From: Stagonosporopsis chrysanthemi
Taxonomy: Eukaryota > Ascomycota > Dothideomycetes > Pleosporales > Didymellaceae
Assembly (NCBI GenBank): GCA_022560025.1
Contig: JAFISE010000231.1
Coordinates: forward strand, 1 to 39,999
Reading direction: 5' to 3'
Length of the DNA: 39,999 bases
A program made the translations under genes and the position numbers. Shown piece by piece: positions 31,190 through 39,999 of this stretch; within the stretch, counting starts at the first letter, position 1, and each line of letters begins with the position of its first letter. Below the pieces are notes generated by a model. The model did no database searches and was not told where the DNA came from. It was given only the letters and a program-made list of their open reading frames with translations.

Positions 31190-32290
31190 TTACTATTATT
31201 AACTTCTATTTAGGTTTTACTGTATAACCTATATTAGCTACTCTGCACTTATCTGTCCTAGACAAGCTTTCTAGTAATAATAACTAGGTAAATTAAATTA
31301 TTACTAGGTATATAGCTGTTATAAGAGCCTGCACTAACAAGGTAGCTTTTACTAACGTTGTAGTAACTGTAGAAATGCGTTTAATCTACTTCCTAATTAG
31401 GTTAAATTGCTTACAGCGTGCTTCTTAAGTAAATAATATGTACTCTGCTTATTTCTATTTTCTAACAGACACTAATTCTTGCTATAAGTACTTTAAACAA
31501 CTTTATCTAATTGCTGCTAACTGTTACTAGGCTTGTTTTTTAGTTACTATGCTAATACCTGTCCTTCTTAGTGCTCTTGCAGTAGCCTATTAGGTTATCT
31601 ACCTTTGTTTAATTTAGGCCTTTGCATAGAAGAACACAGTAGTGTATACTTTTAACAAGGTATTATTGTTAAAGTATACTTATTACACACTTTAGAACAA
31701 AAAGTATTGTCTAGTTTAATTACTATTACTTTCTTTCTATTAGTCTTTAGACTAACTTTTAAATAGGTGCTAATTTATATTAGACCTAAGTACAATGCTT
31801 TTTAAGGCAACCTTGTTGTATAAAAAGAGGCTATAGCAAAGAAAAGTAAAAAGTTAGAAAAGCTAGAGGCAATAGCTGTATAGGCTGTTTATAAGACTAC
31901 TTAGAATAACCTCTATTAGTTAGTCTATGTCTTAGCAAGTATAGTGTAAGTAGCAACTGCATAGCTTAAAGAGGTGTTAGCTGCTAACATGTTACTCTAT
32001 TAGTACTACGTCTAGCCTGTTACTAATTAGGCCTTAGTAGAAGTAATAAGAGTGCTTACTGCACAGGTAAGGTCTTTACAAGATAAGGTAGCAGAGCTTA
32101 AGCAGGCAGTAGTATCTCTGCAGGCTCTAGTAGTTAAGGCTCTATAATAGAGCGCTAAGGGCAAGAGCCTAAAGAAGTTAGTGCCTAAAAAGGTATTAGC
32201 TAATTTAGATACTCTCTTAGTAGATATAAAAGAAATAAGCAACATTAGTAAGGCTCTAGCTTAATTACTATATATATAGTAGAGTAGACA
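31190..32290 (+). other. Antisense coding-like segment in the gypsy 3' region
   Basis: Between the chromodomain and the 3' LTR, the plus strand (opposite to pol) carries protein-like sequence broken by TAG/TAA: DTNSCYKYFKQLYLIAANCY and LSALAVAY.VIYLCLI near 31470-31620, EAIAKKSKKLEKLEAIAV near 31830-31880, and VRSLQDKVAELKQAVVSLQ near 32065-32130. The last is a strong heptad coiled-coil candidate (L, V, L, V spacing), followed by a basic KGKSLKKLVPKK. It is also present in gypsy 2 (reverse strand of 38008-39080). I do not recognise the family. It could be an extra antisense ORF of the retroelement or a captured host fragment. The minus-strand short frame at 32027-32245 is its shadow. Confidence 0.5.
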
Positions 32291-32369
32291 TTTTTCTTTA
32301 TTACTTAGCTAGGTTAGTAGGTGTTTAGAGTAGTCTAGATTTTCTTTATCTTTTAAATTTATAACGTGC

Positions 32370-35300
32370 TTACTTAAACTGTTACTAGCTGTTTTCTTCT
32401 TAGAATTTAATCTAACTTAGTAACTACTTTAAAAGACCTAGTAATTATAAATACTTATTATAAAACGCTCTTAGCTTATAAGGAGCATTCTTAAAGTTTT
32501 TTGCTAAGTACTAGGTAGAGTTAAGGTTATGTCCTAGCTAACTTATATAGTACTTTAAGCGTTATTAAACTAGCTTACTTGTAAGTATCTTGTATACTTC
32601 CTATTTCTTAACTCTTTAAATTAGGATACCTAAGAGTTTTAGAGCTTCCTGTCTAGGTAGAAGGTCTGCTAGGTCTTTACAGAGTATATCTAAGGCAAAG
32701 ACGTTATAAATTTATAAACTAGAAAGAAGTTTTAAATACTATAAATAACTAACTTACTTAAGAACTTTAAATAGACTTTTTTATAAGTTAGATAGCTTTT
32801 AGCTAGGACGCTTAATAGCTACGTTCTTAGTTAATAAGTATACTTTATTACCTACTGCCTAGTTGACTAGACTGCAGTGCTTGTTCTTAGTAGCTCTTAT
32901 TTGCAGCTGCGCCTTTTCTATATTCTACTTAGCTACCTTCTAAGCTTAGTGCATGCAGGTTGCTAGAGTAAGTATATTCTAGTAGTTTAGGTTGTTACAA
33001 GAGGTTGTATCTATATTAGGTCTGTTTTACTGCTAGCTCTGTCTAAGTTTACTTCTAAACAATACTTAATAAAGAGTTATTCTAATACTAGAATAAAGTA
33101 AAGTAAGCTGTGCGTAGTTAATAAGCAGCAGTAATTTAGACTAGTTATCTTAATAGTACATTATAAACAGTTGTAGCTGCTAGTTAATATACTTGTTTAT
33201 AATCTCTGTTTAGCTGTTAGTTTCCTTATAGTAAGTAGTAGAAAGCTTAACTTTAACGCTAATAATCTAGCAGAACTTAGACTAGAAATAAGACACAAAC
33301 TAGAGTCTATAATTAGATACTATTAATTTAAGAGTATAACTAAAACAATAGACTTATTAGATAAACAAAAAGGCTATTTTTTGTATAGTTATAGTCTTAT
33401 AGCACAGGATAGTAATTGCTTACTTTGTTAAATAGTTAATAATAACAAGTATTTAATTATATCTAGCTTTGTTCTTTAGAAAATTCTTAAAATCTATATA
33501 CAGGTGCTGTATAGGTTAATTAGAGATAGGCAACAGGTAGAGATACTTGCAGAGTTAGGTCTGTTTTAGATAACTACAGCAATAAGAGATATAATTTTGC
33601 ATATATTGTTTATAGCTAGTGCCTATACCTTGCTAGTAATACTATTAAGACAGTAGCTAGTAGGTTTTCTTTACACTTAGGTAAGTAGTAAATACTTAGT
33701 TGTAAGCTTTTTAAATAAGGTAAGTACATAGTACTAAGTCTAAGACTACACACAGATAATCTTAGTATAAAAGCAGACTGTTATAGATTTAATAACTAGA
33801 AGCTAAAGATTTTTGCTCTTTTTTAAAAGCTTAGCAATTGTGTTGTAGTATAGCTTTAATTAGTTCTAAAGAGTCTAACTATATCTCTAGCTATAAAGTA
33901 TAGATAGTATATACTAAAGAATATAAAAGATAGACTTAGGCAAGATTAAAGTTAATATAGTTATAAAGTTGTTAGAGTCCTAATAACACCTAGGAGTAAT
34001 TATCCTCCTAAGTTGTCTTAAGGTTAGCTAGGTCTTGCTCCTTTTAACTAAGAATATTAGCCTTTTTATTGTTTTTTTCTAGAGTGTACTTAATTTAAAA
34101 GTTAAACAAAGCAAGTACTTCTGCCTATCTAGCTTGTTAGGCATTTAAGACTTTAGTAGTTATAAAATATTCTAGAAAACAGTAGTTAGAGTAGACATAG
34201 ATCTAATTTAACGTAGATATTAGCTCTACTTTCTACTTGTTAAAGGCCTAGAAGATAGCAAAGAGCTCTTTGTTATAGATCTCCTAGTTAAGCTCTAAAC
34301 CTAATAGGGAACAGCTATAGAATACTGTAAGGTACTAGCAGTTGTCTGCGTATTTCTAAGATATAATACTAGCTACTACTTTATCTAATATATTAGTTTT
34401 AAGCTTTGTTTTAAGGTCTAGGTTAAAGTAGCACAGAGTTAAAATAGCTAATAGGCTCTGTTTAAGCTTTTTAAAGCTAACCTAGCAGTCTAAAGTCTAT
34501 TTAAAGGTATTTAATAGACTTTACAACGTAATTAAAGGTTTTACTACTTAAAAGAACTTAGGCACAAATTGTTAATAGAAACTAGTAAAGCCTAGGAATA
34601 ATTTTACACCTATTATAGTTGTAAGTAGCTTCTAGTCTGCTAAAACCTATACCTTCTTAGAATCTACCTTAATACCTTTGTTTGTAAAGATGTACCTAAG
34701 GTACTAAGTGCAAGTTATATAGAATTTACTTTTCTTAATATTAACCTGCAGGCCTGCAGAGTAAAGACGTTCTAGAACTTTTTTAATATATGTCTAGTAA
34801 GTCTAAGCGTCTTTAGAGTAGATAAGAATATTATCTAAGTAAGCAATATAGAAGTTATCTAAGTAGTTAATTAGAACGTTGTTTATATAGTATTAGTATA
34901 TAGCAGGGCTATTATATAAACTAAATAGTAAGACTTTGCACTTATATATGCTGTAACACGTCTAGAACATAGTATACTCTTCTAAGGCAGGATCTATACA
35001 GATTTAGTTAAAAGCTAATTAAATATTAAACTTAGTAAATATCTTTGCCTTAGATAGTTAGGCAAGCAGCTTGTCTATATAGAGTATTAGATAAGAGTCC
35101 TTGCAAGTTAAATTATTTAATTTACAATAGTCTATACAAATATATAGGCTTTTATTTAGCTTTTGTATATATAGCACTAGTAATATAAATAGACTTTAGC
35201 TGTGTTTAATCTAACTATGTTAGAGTTAATCTTGCACAAACTTCTTAGTTACCTTAAGTTCTTTAAAGTTCTGTTTGTATAAGAAAGAATAGTAGTTAAG

Positions 35301-36300
35301 CAAAGGTTCTTCTAAAACAATCTTATAGTTATAAAAGCAGTAATCTAAAAAGCTTTTAGCTTCTGTTTTGCTAAATATATTAGTATACTAAGAGTACTAA
35401 GCTAGTAAATATTCTTAGATTAGTTAGGCGTTTTTAGAGTTATCTTAGTTGCACTTTTCTTCTATAATATAAGTAATCTTATACAGATTAGTTGTAAAGA
35501 ACTTGTTTTATAGTTTCTTTATTAAGAAGTAGAAAGTATTAGCTAAGAGCACAGTAATAGTAGCAACCTTAGTTAGACTAGTTACAGGAGTGTTTACTAC
35601 TTTGTTAGGTAGTACTAAGAGTTGCAAACAAAACTTAAGTAACCTTAATATACTTTTTATATATTAAATAGTTATACTAAAGCTATATTATTACTAATAC
35701 TCTTTTTATTCTTATAAAGCATCTTATTACTCTATGTTCTGTTAGGCTTTGCCTTCTCTAAGGAGTTGTTACAAAGTTATTAATAAAGGCAGTACAGAAT
35801 TATATAATTAAAAGTATTTAGCAAGCTATATTAACTAAAACCTATCTATATTAAGTTGTAGCTTAAAGCGCTTAAGCTATTTAATTCTAATAATACAATC
35901 TTGTAATCTAAGATCTATAATAATAAAAAGGCAGTTATATACCTTTTAGCTATTAACTATAAGGTATAACTATATATACTAGGTTACTAGAGAAGTAATT
36001 TAATCTTAGAACTCTTTAACCTAGACTAAGAAGAGTAGTTTTTAGATAGGTTTATAAAGTAAAGTAGAGATAGAATATATAATATTAGAGTTTAAAAACA
36101 AAAATCCTTAGGTACTAGTGTTAACTAAGGAGCAGAGTTAAACACTAAGCCCTTAGTTGCAAAGAATAGTAGAAGTAAGGAAATAAGGTCTGCTAAACAA
36201 ATAAGATAGTAAGAGATTAGATAGATTATATTAGTTTAGGCCTAGGTAAAGTAATCTTTCTAGGCAGGACTGTTTCCTATAGGGATTGTATTAGTCTTGT
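32370..36300 (-). pseudogene. Gypsy 1 pol remnant (RT, RNase H, integrase, chromodomain)
   Basis: Reverse transcriptase: HS.SLFILLVLYIQKLNKSLY then ICIDYCKLNNLT at about 35210-35105 (consensus SPFA.PVLFVKKPDG.LR.CVDYR.LN), and AYLDNILI near 34840-34860 for the YLDD catalytic box with Asp-to-Asn. RNase H: FYSCSLLGLELN.EIYNKEL at about 34330-34250 (SR.L...E.NY...DKEL). Integrase: YIDFKNFLKNKARYN near 33500-33460, then ILVIINYLTK, containing the first catalytic Asp in DF. Chromodomain: LKYYIS.LGHNLNSTWY at about 32545-32500, preceded by EVYKIL and followed by KNAPYKLRAFYNKY. The Pro-to-Leu, Asp-to-Asn and Gln/Trp-to-stop changes are all RIP-type. It is inactive. Confidence 0.87.
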
Positions 36301-36329
36301 TAAAGTCTTCTTTAGCATTAACAAAGTCT

Positions 36330-37650
36330 TTTTATTCTACCTTAATTTTATACATGCAGGGTACTGTATAATCTTTAGTAAAGTATCCTAGCTTCTTATA
36401 GTTATAGCAAGCTCTTAGAGTTATATCTTTTTTAAATGCAGGTATATTAGAAAGTTAGCAGGGTACAAGAGTACTGTAGGCAAAATTAGTAGATTAGCTA
36501 AGAAGAAGCTAATCTTATTAACTTATTATAACAGAGCTCTGTTTTGTATCTAACTAAGGTATTCTTATTAATCTTAGGGGTTGCAAAACTAAAAGTAGCA
36601 GTATAGTAAGGTTATTCTTCTTTTCTATATTGTAAGTAGTTAGGTGTTCTACTATTTAAAAAAAGGAATTATGCTATTACTGCTTAAAGCCTAGATTAAG
36701 TACTTAAATACTTAGAGAGATCTTAGTCTACATATAGTAAAACTATTCTAATTAGAGTACCTTTTTTTTAATAGCTGCACTAAGAAAGTAGCTCTTAAAA
36801 GCAAGGAAAGCTTTTAATTTCTCTATTTAGAGTTAATTAAAGGCTGCTTAGCTTTCTGCCTACTTGTTCCTAGTAACAAAGTATGTCTTAAAGAGCGTAA
36901 TTATCTCTTCTGTAGTATAAAAGCAATCTGTCTTATTATTAGAGAGGTACTAAGGTTCTAAGTATTCTTTAGCTAATCTAGAAGTATAACCTTAGACAAG
37001 AGCTATATAGGCATATACACTCTAATAGTAGTTTATATCAATTTTAAGTTAGTTTTAAATAAAGGCATACTATTACTAAAAGGTAAAGTTACTTCTATTT
37101 ATAAGAACCTTAATATTAGAAGTCTTTTTAGAAAGCTTCTTACGTACTATAAGTACTAAGCTAGCTTCTAATAGCTGCCTTATAGTAGATTAATATAGTA
37201 CACCTATTAGTAGTGTTTTTATTGTAGGTAGAGGGCAATCTGCTAGAGTAAGACTAGCACGTAACTAAGTAAGTTCCTACTATAGTTAGGCTATTTCTTT
37301 TAAGAGATTATAGTAAGATAGCTCTAAATTAGATCTATTGTTAGCAGGAGACAGTTGTGCTAATACAAAGCCCTAAGGGCGTCTAGCCCCTAATTAGTTC
37401 TAGAACTAAGTAGTAGGTCCTATAGTAGTGCCTAATATTAGAGTTGTATCTAAATTAGGTAGGTTATTAATAGTCTCTAAGTGTCTATCTTAGCACAATC
37501 TAACGCAGCTTTTCTAAAGTTAATCCTAGAGCAGTAAGTTGTAAGAAGTTCTAAACTTATAAGCTTTAGTTATTAAGAGATCTCTAGTATCTTAACTATT
37601 ATATAAACAATTTAAGAACTTATTTAGTTTAGGCGTAATACTCTAGCTGT
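36330..37650 (-). pseudogene. Gypsy 1 gag remnant
   Basis: Nucleocapsid polyprotein. The CCHC zinc knuckle reads ACYNYKKLGYFTKDYTVPC at about 36412-36356. The second and third ligands are changed (Cys to Tyr, His to Tyr) and the fourth is also Tyr, which G-to-A or C-to-T change explains from a CYNCGKLGHFAKDC-like original. Upstream limits are estimated from the 5' LTR. Confidence 0.72.
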
Positions 37651-37730
37651 GCTTATACAAATAACTAAACAAACTGTAGTAATATTATTATAAAGCTGTT
37701 ACTAGCTAGAACAAGTTTTAAAGTATAATA

Positions 37731-38006
37731 TAACAACATAAGATGCTAGAAGAGTCTAAATTATATAAGTATCTACTACAAAGTATATAAAAGCACTAAG
37801 ATAAACTATAAGACAAGATCTCTATTCCTATAGGTCTTGTACAAAAGGATACTTTAAAACTATCTATCTAAACTCTGTAGAGACTTTTCTTCTTATACCT
37901 AGAAGCTTAGAGAAGACTGTACTAAGAAGTAGTTAGAAGACAGATCTAAGTTAGGTAGTTATTAGGTAGTGTAAGGTAGGCTTAAGGAACTAGGCTTGTT
38001 CTTATA
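37731..38006 (-). repeat. 5' LTR of gypsy element 1 (276 bp)
   Basis: In direct orientation relative to 30778-31053 and of the same length, differing by scattered transitions. The primer-binding site should lie just below 37731, but I cannot name a matching tRNA. Confidence 0.9.
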
Positions 38007-38007
38007 C

Positions 38008-39380
38008 TATAGAGCTTTAACTACTAGAGCCTGCAAGAATACTACTATCTACCTTAGCTCTGCTACCTTATTATACAGAGACTTTACCTGCATAGTAAGT
38101 ACTTTTATTACTTTTACTAAGGCTTAATTAGTAACAAGCTAGATATAGTACTAATAAAGTAATATATTAGTAGCTAATACTTTTTTAAGCTATGTAGTTA
38201 CTACCTATACTATACTTACTAAGGTATAAGCTAACTAATAAAAGTTATTCTAAGTAGTCTTATAAACAGCCTATATAGCTATTACCTCTAGCTTTTTTAA
38301 CTCTTTACTTTCTTTTACTATAGCTTTTTCTTATATAACAAGGTTGCTCTAAAAAGTATTATACTTAGGTCTAATATAAATTAGAACTTATTTAAAAGTT
38401 AGCCTAAAGACTAATAAAAATAAAGTAAAAGTAATTAAACTAGATAATACTTTTTATTCTAAATTATATAATAAGCATACTTTAATAATAATAACTTATT
38501 AAAGATATTAACTACTATATACTTCTATATAAAGGCTTAGATTAAACAAAGGTAGATAACTTAATAAGCTACTATAAAAGTACTAAGAAAGATAAGTATT
38601 AGTATAGTAACTAAAAAACAAGCCTAGTAATAGTTAGTAGTAATTAAATAGAGTTGTTTAAAGTACTTATAGCAAGAATTAGTATCTATTAGAGAATAGA
38701 AACAGGCAGAGTATATGTTGTTTACTTAAGAAGCATGCTGTAAGTAATTTAACTTACTTAGAAAGTAGATTAAATATATTTCTATAGTTACTGCAGCTTT
38801 AGTAAAAGCTATTTTATTATAGTGTAAGCTCTTATAATAGCTATAAGCTTAGTAACAATCTAATTTACTTAGTTATTATTACTAGAGAGCTTGCCTAGAA
38901 TAGATAAGTATAGAGTAGCTAATATAGGTTATATAGCAAGACCTAAATAGAAGTTAATAAATAGTTAAAAAAAAACTAAAGTCTTAAGATAGATAGAAGT
39001 TAGATATATTTTATACTTTTTTAAAGTTTAAACCTTTATAGTATAAGAATTATCCTTATTATGTTATAGAATTAAAGATAATCTACTTACAAAGAAGAGA
39101 GTAATACAAGAACAAGCTTAGTTCTTTAAGCTTACTTTTTACTACTTAACAACTACCTAACTTAGATCTGTCTTCTAACTACTCTTTAGTATAGTCTTCT
39201 CTAAGCTCTTAAGTATAAGAAGAAAAGCTTCTACAGAGTTTAGAAAGATAGTTTTAAAGTATCTTTTTATACAAGACCTATAGAAATAGAGATCTAGTTC
39301 TATAGTTTATTCTAGTGCTTCTATACACTTTGTAGCAGATACTTATATAATTTAGACCTTTCTAGCATTTTATATTGTTA
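38008..39380 (+). mobile_element. Gypsy element 2, 3' end only, opposite orientation
   Basis: 38008-39104 is the reverse complement of 31054-32146 of gypsy 1, with transitions. It is followed by a polypurine tract (AAAGAAGAGAG near 39091-39101) and a 276-bp LTR at 39105-39380. Its 5' two thirds, including all of pol, are absent: homology begins one base after the 5' LTR of gypsy 1 ends. The coiled-coil coding strand is therefore the minus strand here. Confidence 0.85.
39105..39380 (+). repeat. 3' LTR of gypsy element 2 (276 bp)
   Basis: It starts TACAAGAACAAGC and ends ATTGTTA, as the inverted counterpart of the other two LTRs and of identical length. It is the second arm of an inverted pair with 37731-38006, only 1.1 kb apart. 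Confidence 0.87.
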
Positions 39381-39756
39381 TACTTACTTAGATAAATTCT
39401 TAGTTTTAATAGCTAGTTAATTCTTACTAAAGAACTAGAAGCTCTTTCTATAATATATTATAAAGCAGCCTCTATAGTATTATAGCAAGCTTACTATCTT
39501 TCTTAGTTAAGTTAATAGAGTAGTGTTAAAACCTAGCCTAAGCTACTAAGCTAAACAAGTACTAAAAAGGTTAATAGTACTTATAGACTATAAGTACAAG
39601 CTTAAAGTAGTACTATATTATTACTATTAGCCTAGCTAGAGTCTAATAGTCTACAGCCTAACAGCTAAAGGCCTAACAAGTAGTTAATATCTTTACTCTA
39701 GTATTAAGCTAGCAAATAGGTGCAGGGTACCTAGCAGTAAGTAGAAGTAGGGTCAA
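39381..39756. other. RIP-mutated DNA of unknown origin
   Basis: It has the same base signature as neighbouring transposons, but I found no readable protein motif and no similarity to the pogo, LINE, copia or gypsy copies in this window. The missing half of pogo 4 is not here. Confidence 0.5.
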
Positions 39757-39889
39757 GGTCGCACAGACCTAAGAGTAGTAGTAGAGTAAAGGTTGTACAG
39801 GCTAAGAGTAAGAGTTAAGTAAAGGTACTTCTAGTATAAGTAAGGGTAAGAGTTAAGTTGTACAAACCTAGGTTAGAGTTAAGTTTAGA
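39757..39889 (+). repeat. Degenerate 33-34 bp tandem repeat, four units
   Basis: Units start near 39757, 39791, 39824 and 39857. Units 1, 2 and 4 share GGTCGCACAGACCTAAGAG, GGTTGTACAGGCTAAGAG and GTTGTACAAACCTAGGTTAGAG; each ends in a GAGTTAAGT-like purine run. Most differences are transitions, so a cleaner minisatellite probably existed before RIP. Confidence 0.6.
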
Positions 39890-39999
39890 GTACTTAGCAA
39901 GGTTATATCTATACTAATATAAATATAGTATAGTAGCTTAACTTTATTTCTTAATTTAGAATAGTTGCACAATTTTATTATTAAGTTTAGTAATTTTAG

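Larger units (their letters stand above)
30778..38006 (-). mobile_element. Ty3/gypsy chromovirus-type LTR retrotransposon (complete, RIP-degraded)
   Basis: A 7229-bp element on the minus strand between two direct LTRs of exactly 276 bp. Order from the 5' end (high coordinates): LTR, gag with CCHC knuckle, protease region, reverse transcriptase, RNase H, integrase, chromodomain, a ~1.1-kb 3' segment with antisense coding character, a polypurine tract (CAAGGAAGAGAG on the minus strand at about 31068-31057) and LTR. The integrase-before-chromodomain order is that of chromoviruses. No matching 4-6 bp target duplication is seen: the left flank is pogo 4 and the right flank is gypsy copy 2. Confidence 0.9.
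29400..39999. other. AT-rich RIP-mutated block, right
   Basis: It has the same signature as the left block: TGA, TCA, TGG and CCA nearly absent, TAG/TAA everywhere, ACA and GCA kept. Transition to normal composition happens between about 29040 and 29400 inside the copia fragment. The block runs to the window end. Confidence 0.83.

Noticed and set aside
31054..32146. A separate DNA transposon with 276-bp terminal inverted repeats (from the inverted pair at 37731 and 39105)
   Set aside because: The 276-bp repeats also flank the chromovirus directly, are preceded by a polypurine tract and have LTR-type ends (TA/TG..TA/CA), so they are LTRs; the inverted arrangement comes from two oppositely oriented elements.
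32027..32245. 72-codon minus-strand frame as a gypsy accessory protein
   Set aside because: It is the complement of the coiled-coil coding stretch on the plus strand, which has the more protein-like composition.
1..39999. Reassigned stop codons (TAG/TAA read as amino acids), as in some ciliates
   Set aside because: In-frame stops are confined to repeats and coincide with Asp-to-Asn, Gly-to-Arg and Pro-to-Leu transitions at catalytic residues. The monooxygenase uses no internal TAG/TAA and ends at TGA, so the pattern is decay, not a variant code.

Overview
The window reads as a filamentous ascomycete (Pezizomycotina) chromosome segment. The evidence is short introns of about 50 nt with GT..AG ends and CTAAC/CTGAC-like branch sites, a fungal flavin monooxygenase and amino-acid permease, Fot1/pogo and Tad1-like transposons, and massive C-to-T/G-to-A decay typical of repeat-induced point mutation (RIP). 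I cannot name the species. No tRNA, rRNA or CRISPR was recognised.

Layout. (1) 1-3297: 3' half of a Ty1/copia element, plus strand, lightly mutated at the window edge and heavily mutated from about 1.2 kb. (2) 3298-21902: three pogo/Fot1-type DNA transposons abutting in alternating orientation (minus, plus, minus), each flanked by TA. The third is split by two tandem ~6.1-kb Tad1-like LINEs (minus strand), with a 12-bp target duplication before, between and after them. (3) 21903-28470: a ~6.5-kb GC-normal island with a truncated alpha/beta-hydrolase gene, a decayed amino-acid permease (minus), a 981-bp divergent intergenic region, an apparently intact Baeyer-Villiger monooxygenase (plus, one 57-nt intron) and a doubtful P450-like remnant. 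(4) 28480-29868: gag-protease part of a copia element (minus), cut by a fourth pogo copy (29869-30777). (5) 30778-38006: a Ty3/gypsy chromovirus (minus) with two 276-bp LTRs, gag zinc knuckle, RT, RNase H, integrase and chromodomain. (6) 38008-39380: the 3' end of a second copy in the opposite orientation with a third 276-bp LTR. (7) 39381-39999: unassigned mutated DNA with a degenerate 33-bp tandem repeat.

All transposon genes here are dead. The mutation footprint is unusually strict: cytosines in TCA, CCA, TCG and CCG (and their complements) are almost gone, while ACA, GCA and ACG survive. TGA therefore nearly disappears and TAG/TAA fill the old reading frames. Mutation fades towards the gene island, but RIP-type transitions reach the permease (TGG to TAG).

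The island looks like a shrinking accessory cluster. A Baeyer-Villiger enzyme makes esters or lactones from ketones and an alpha/beta-hydrolase can open them, with a permease alongside; only the monooxygenase still looks functional. I found no wholly new defence or mobile system. The most novel items are the same-site tandem LINE pair with three target duplications, the trinucleotide-restricted mutation signature, and an antisense coding-like segment inside the gypsy element.
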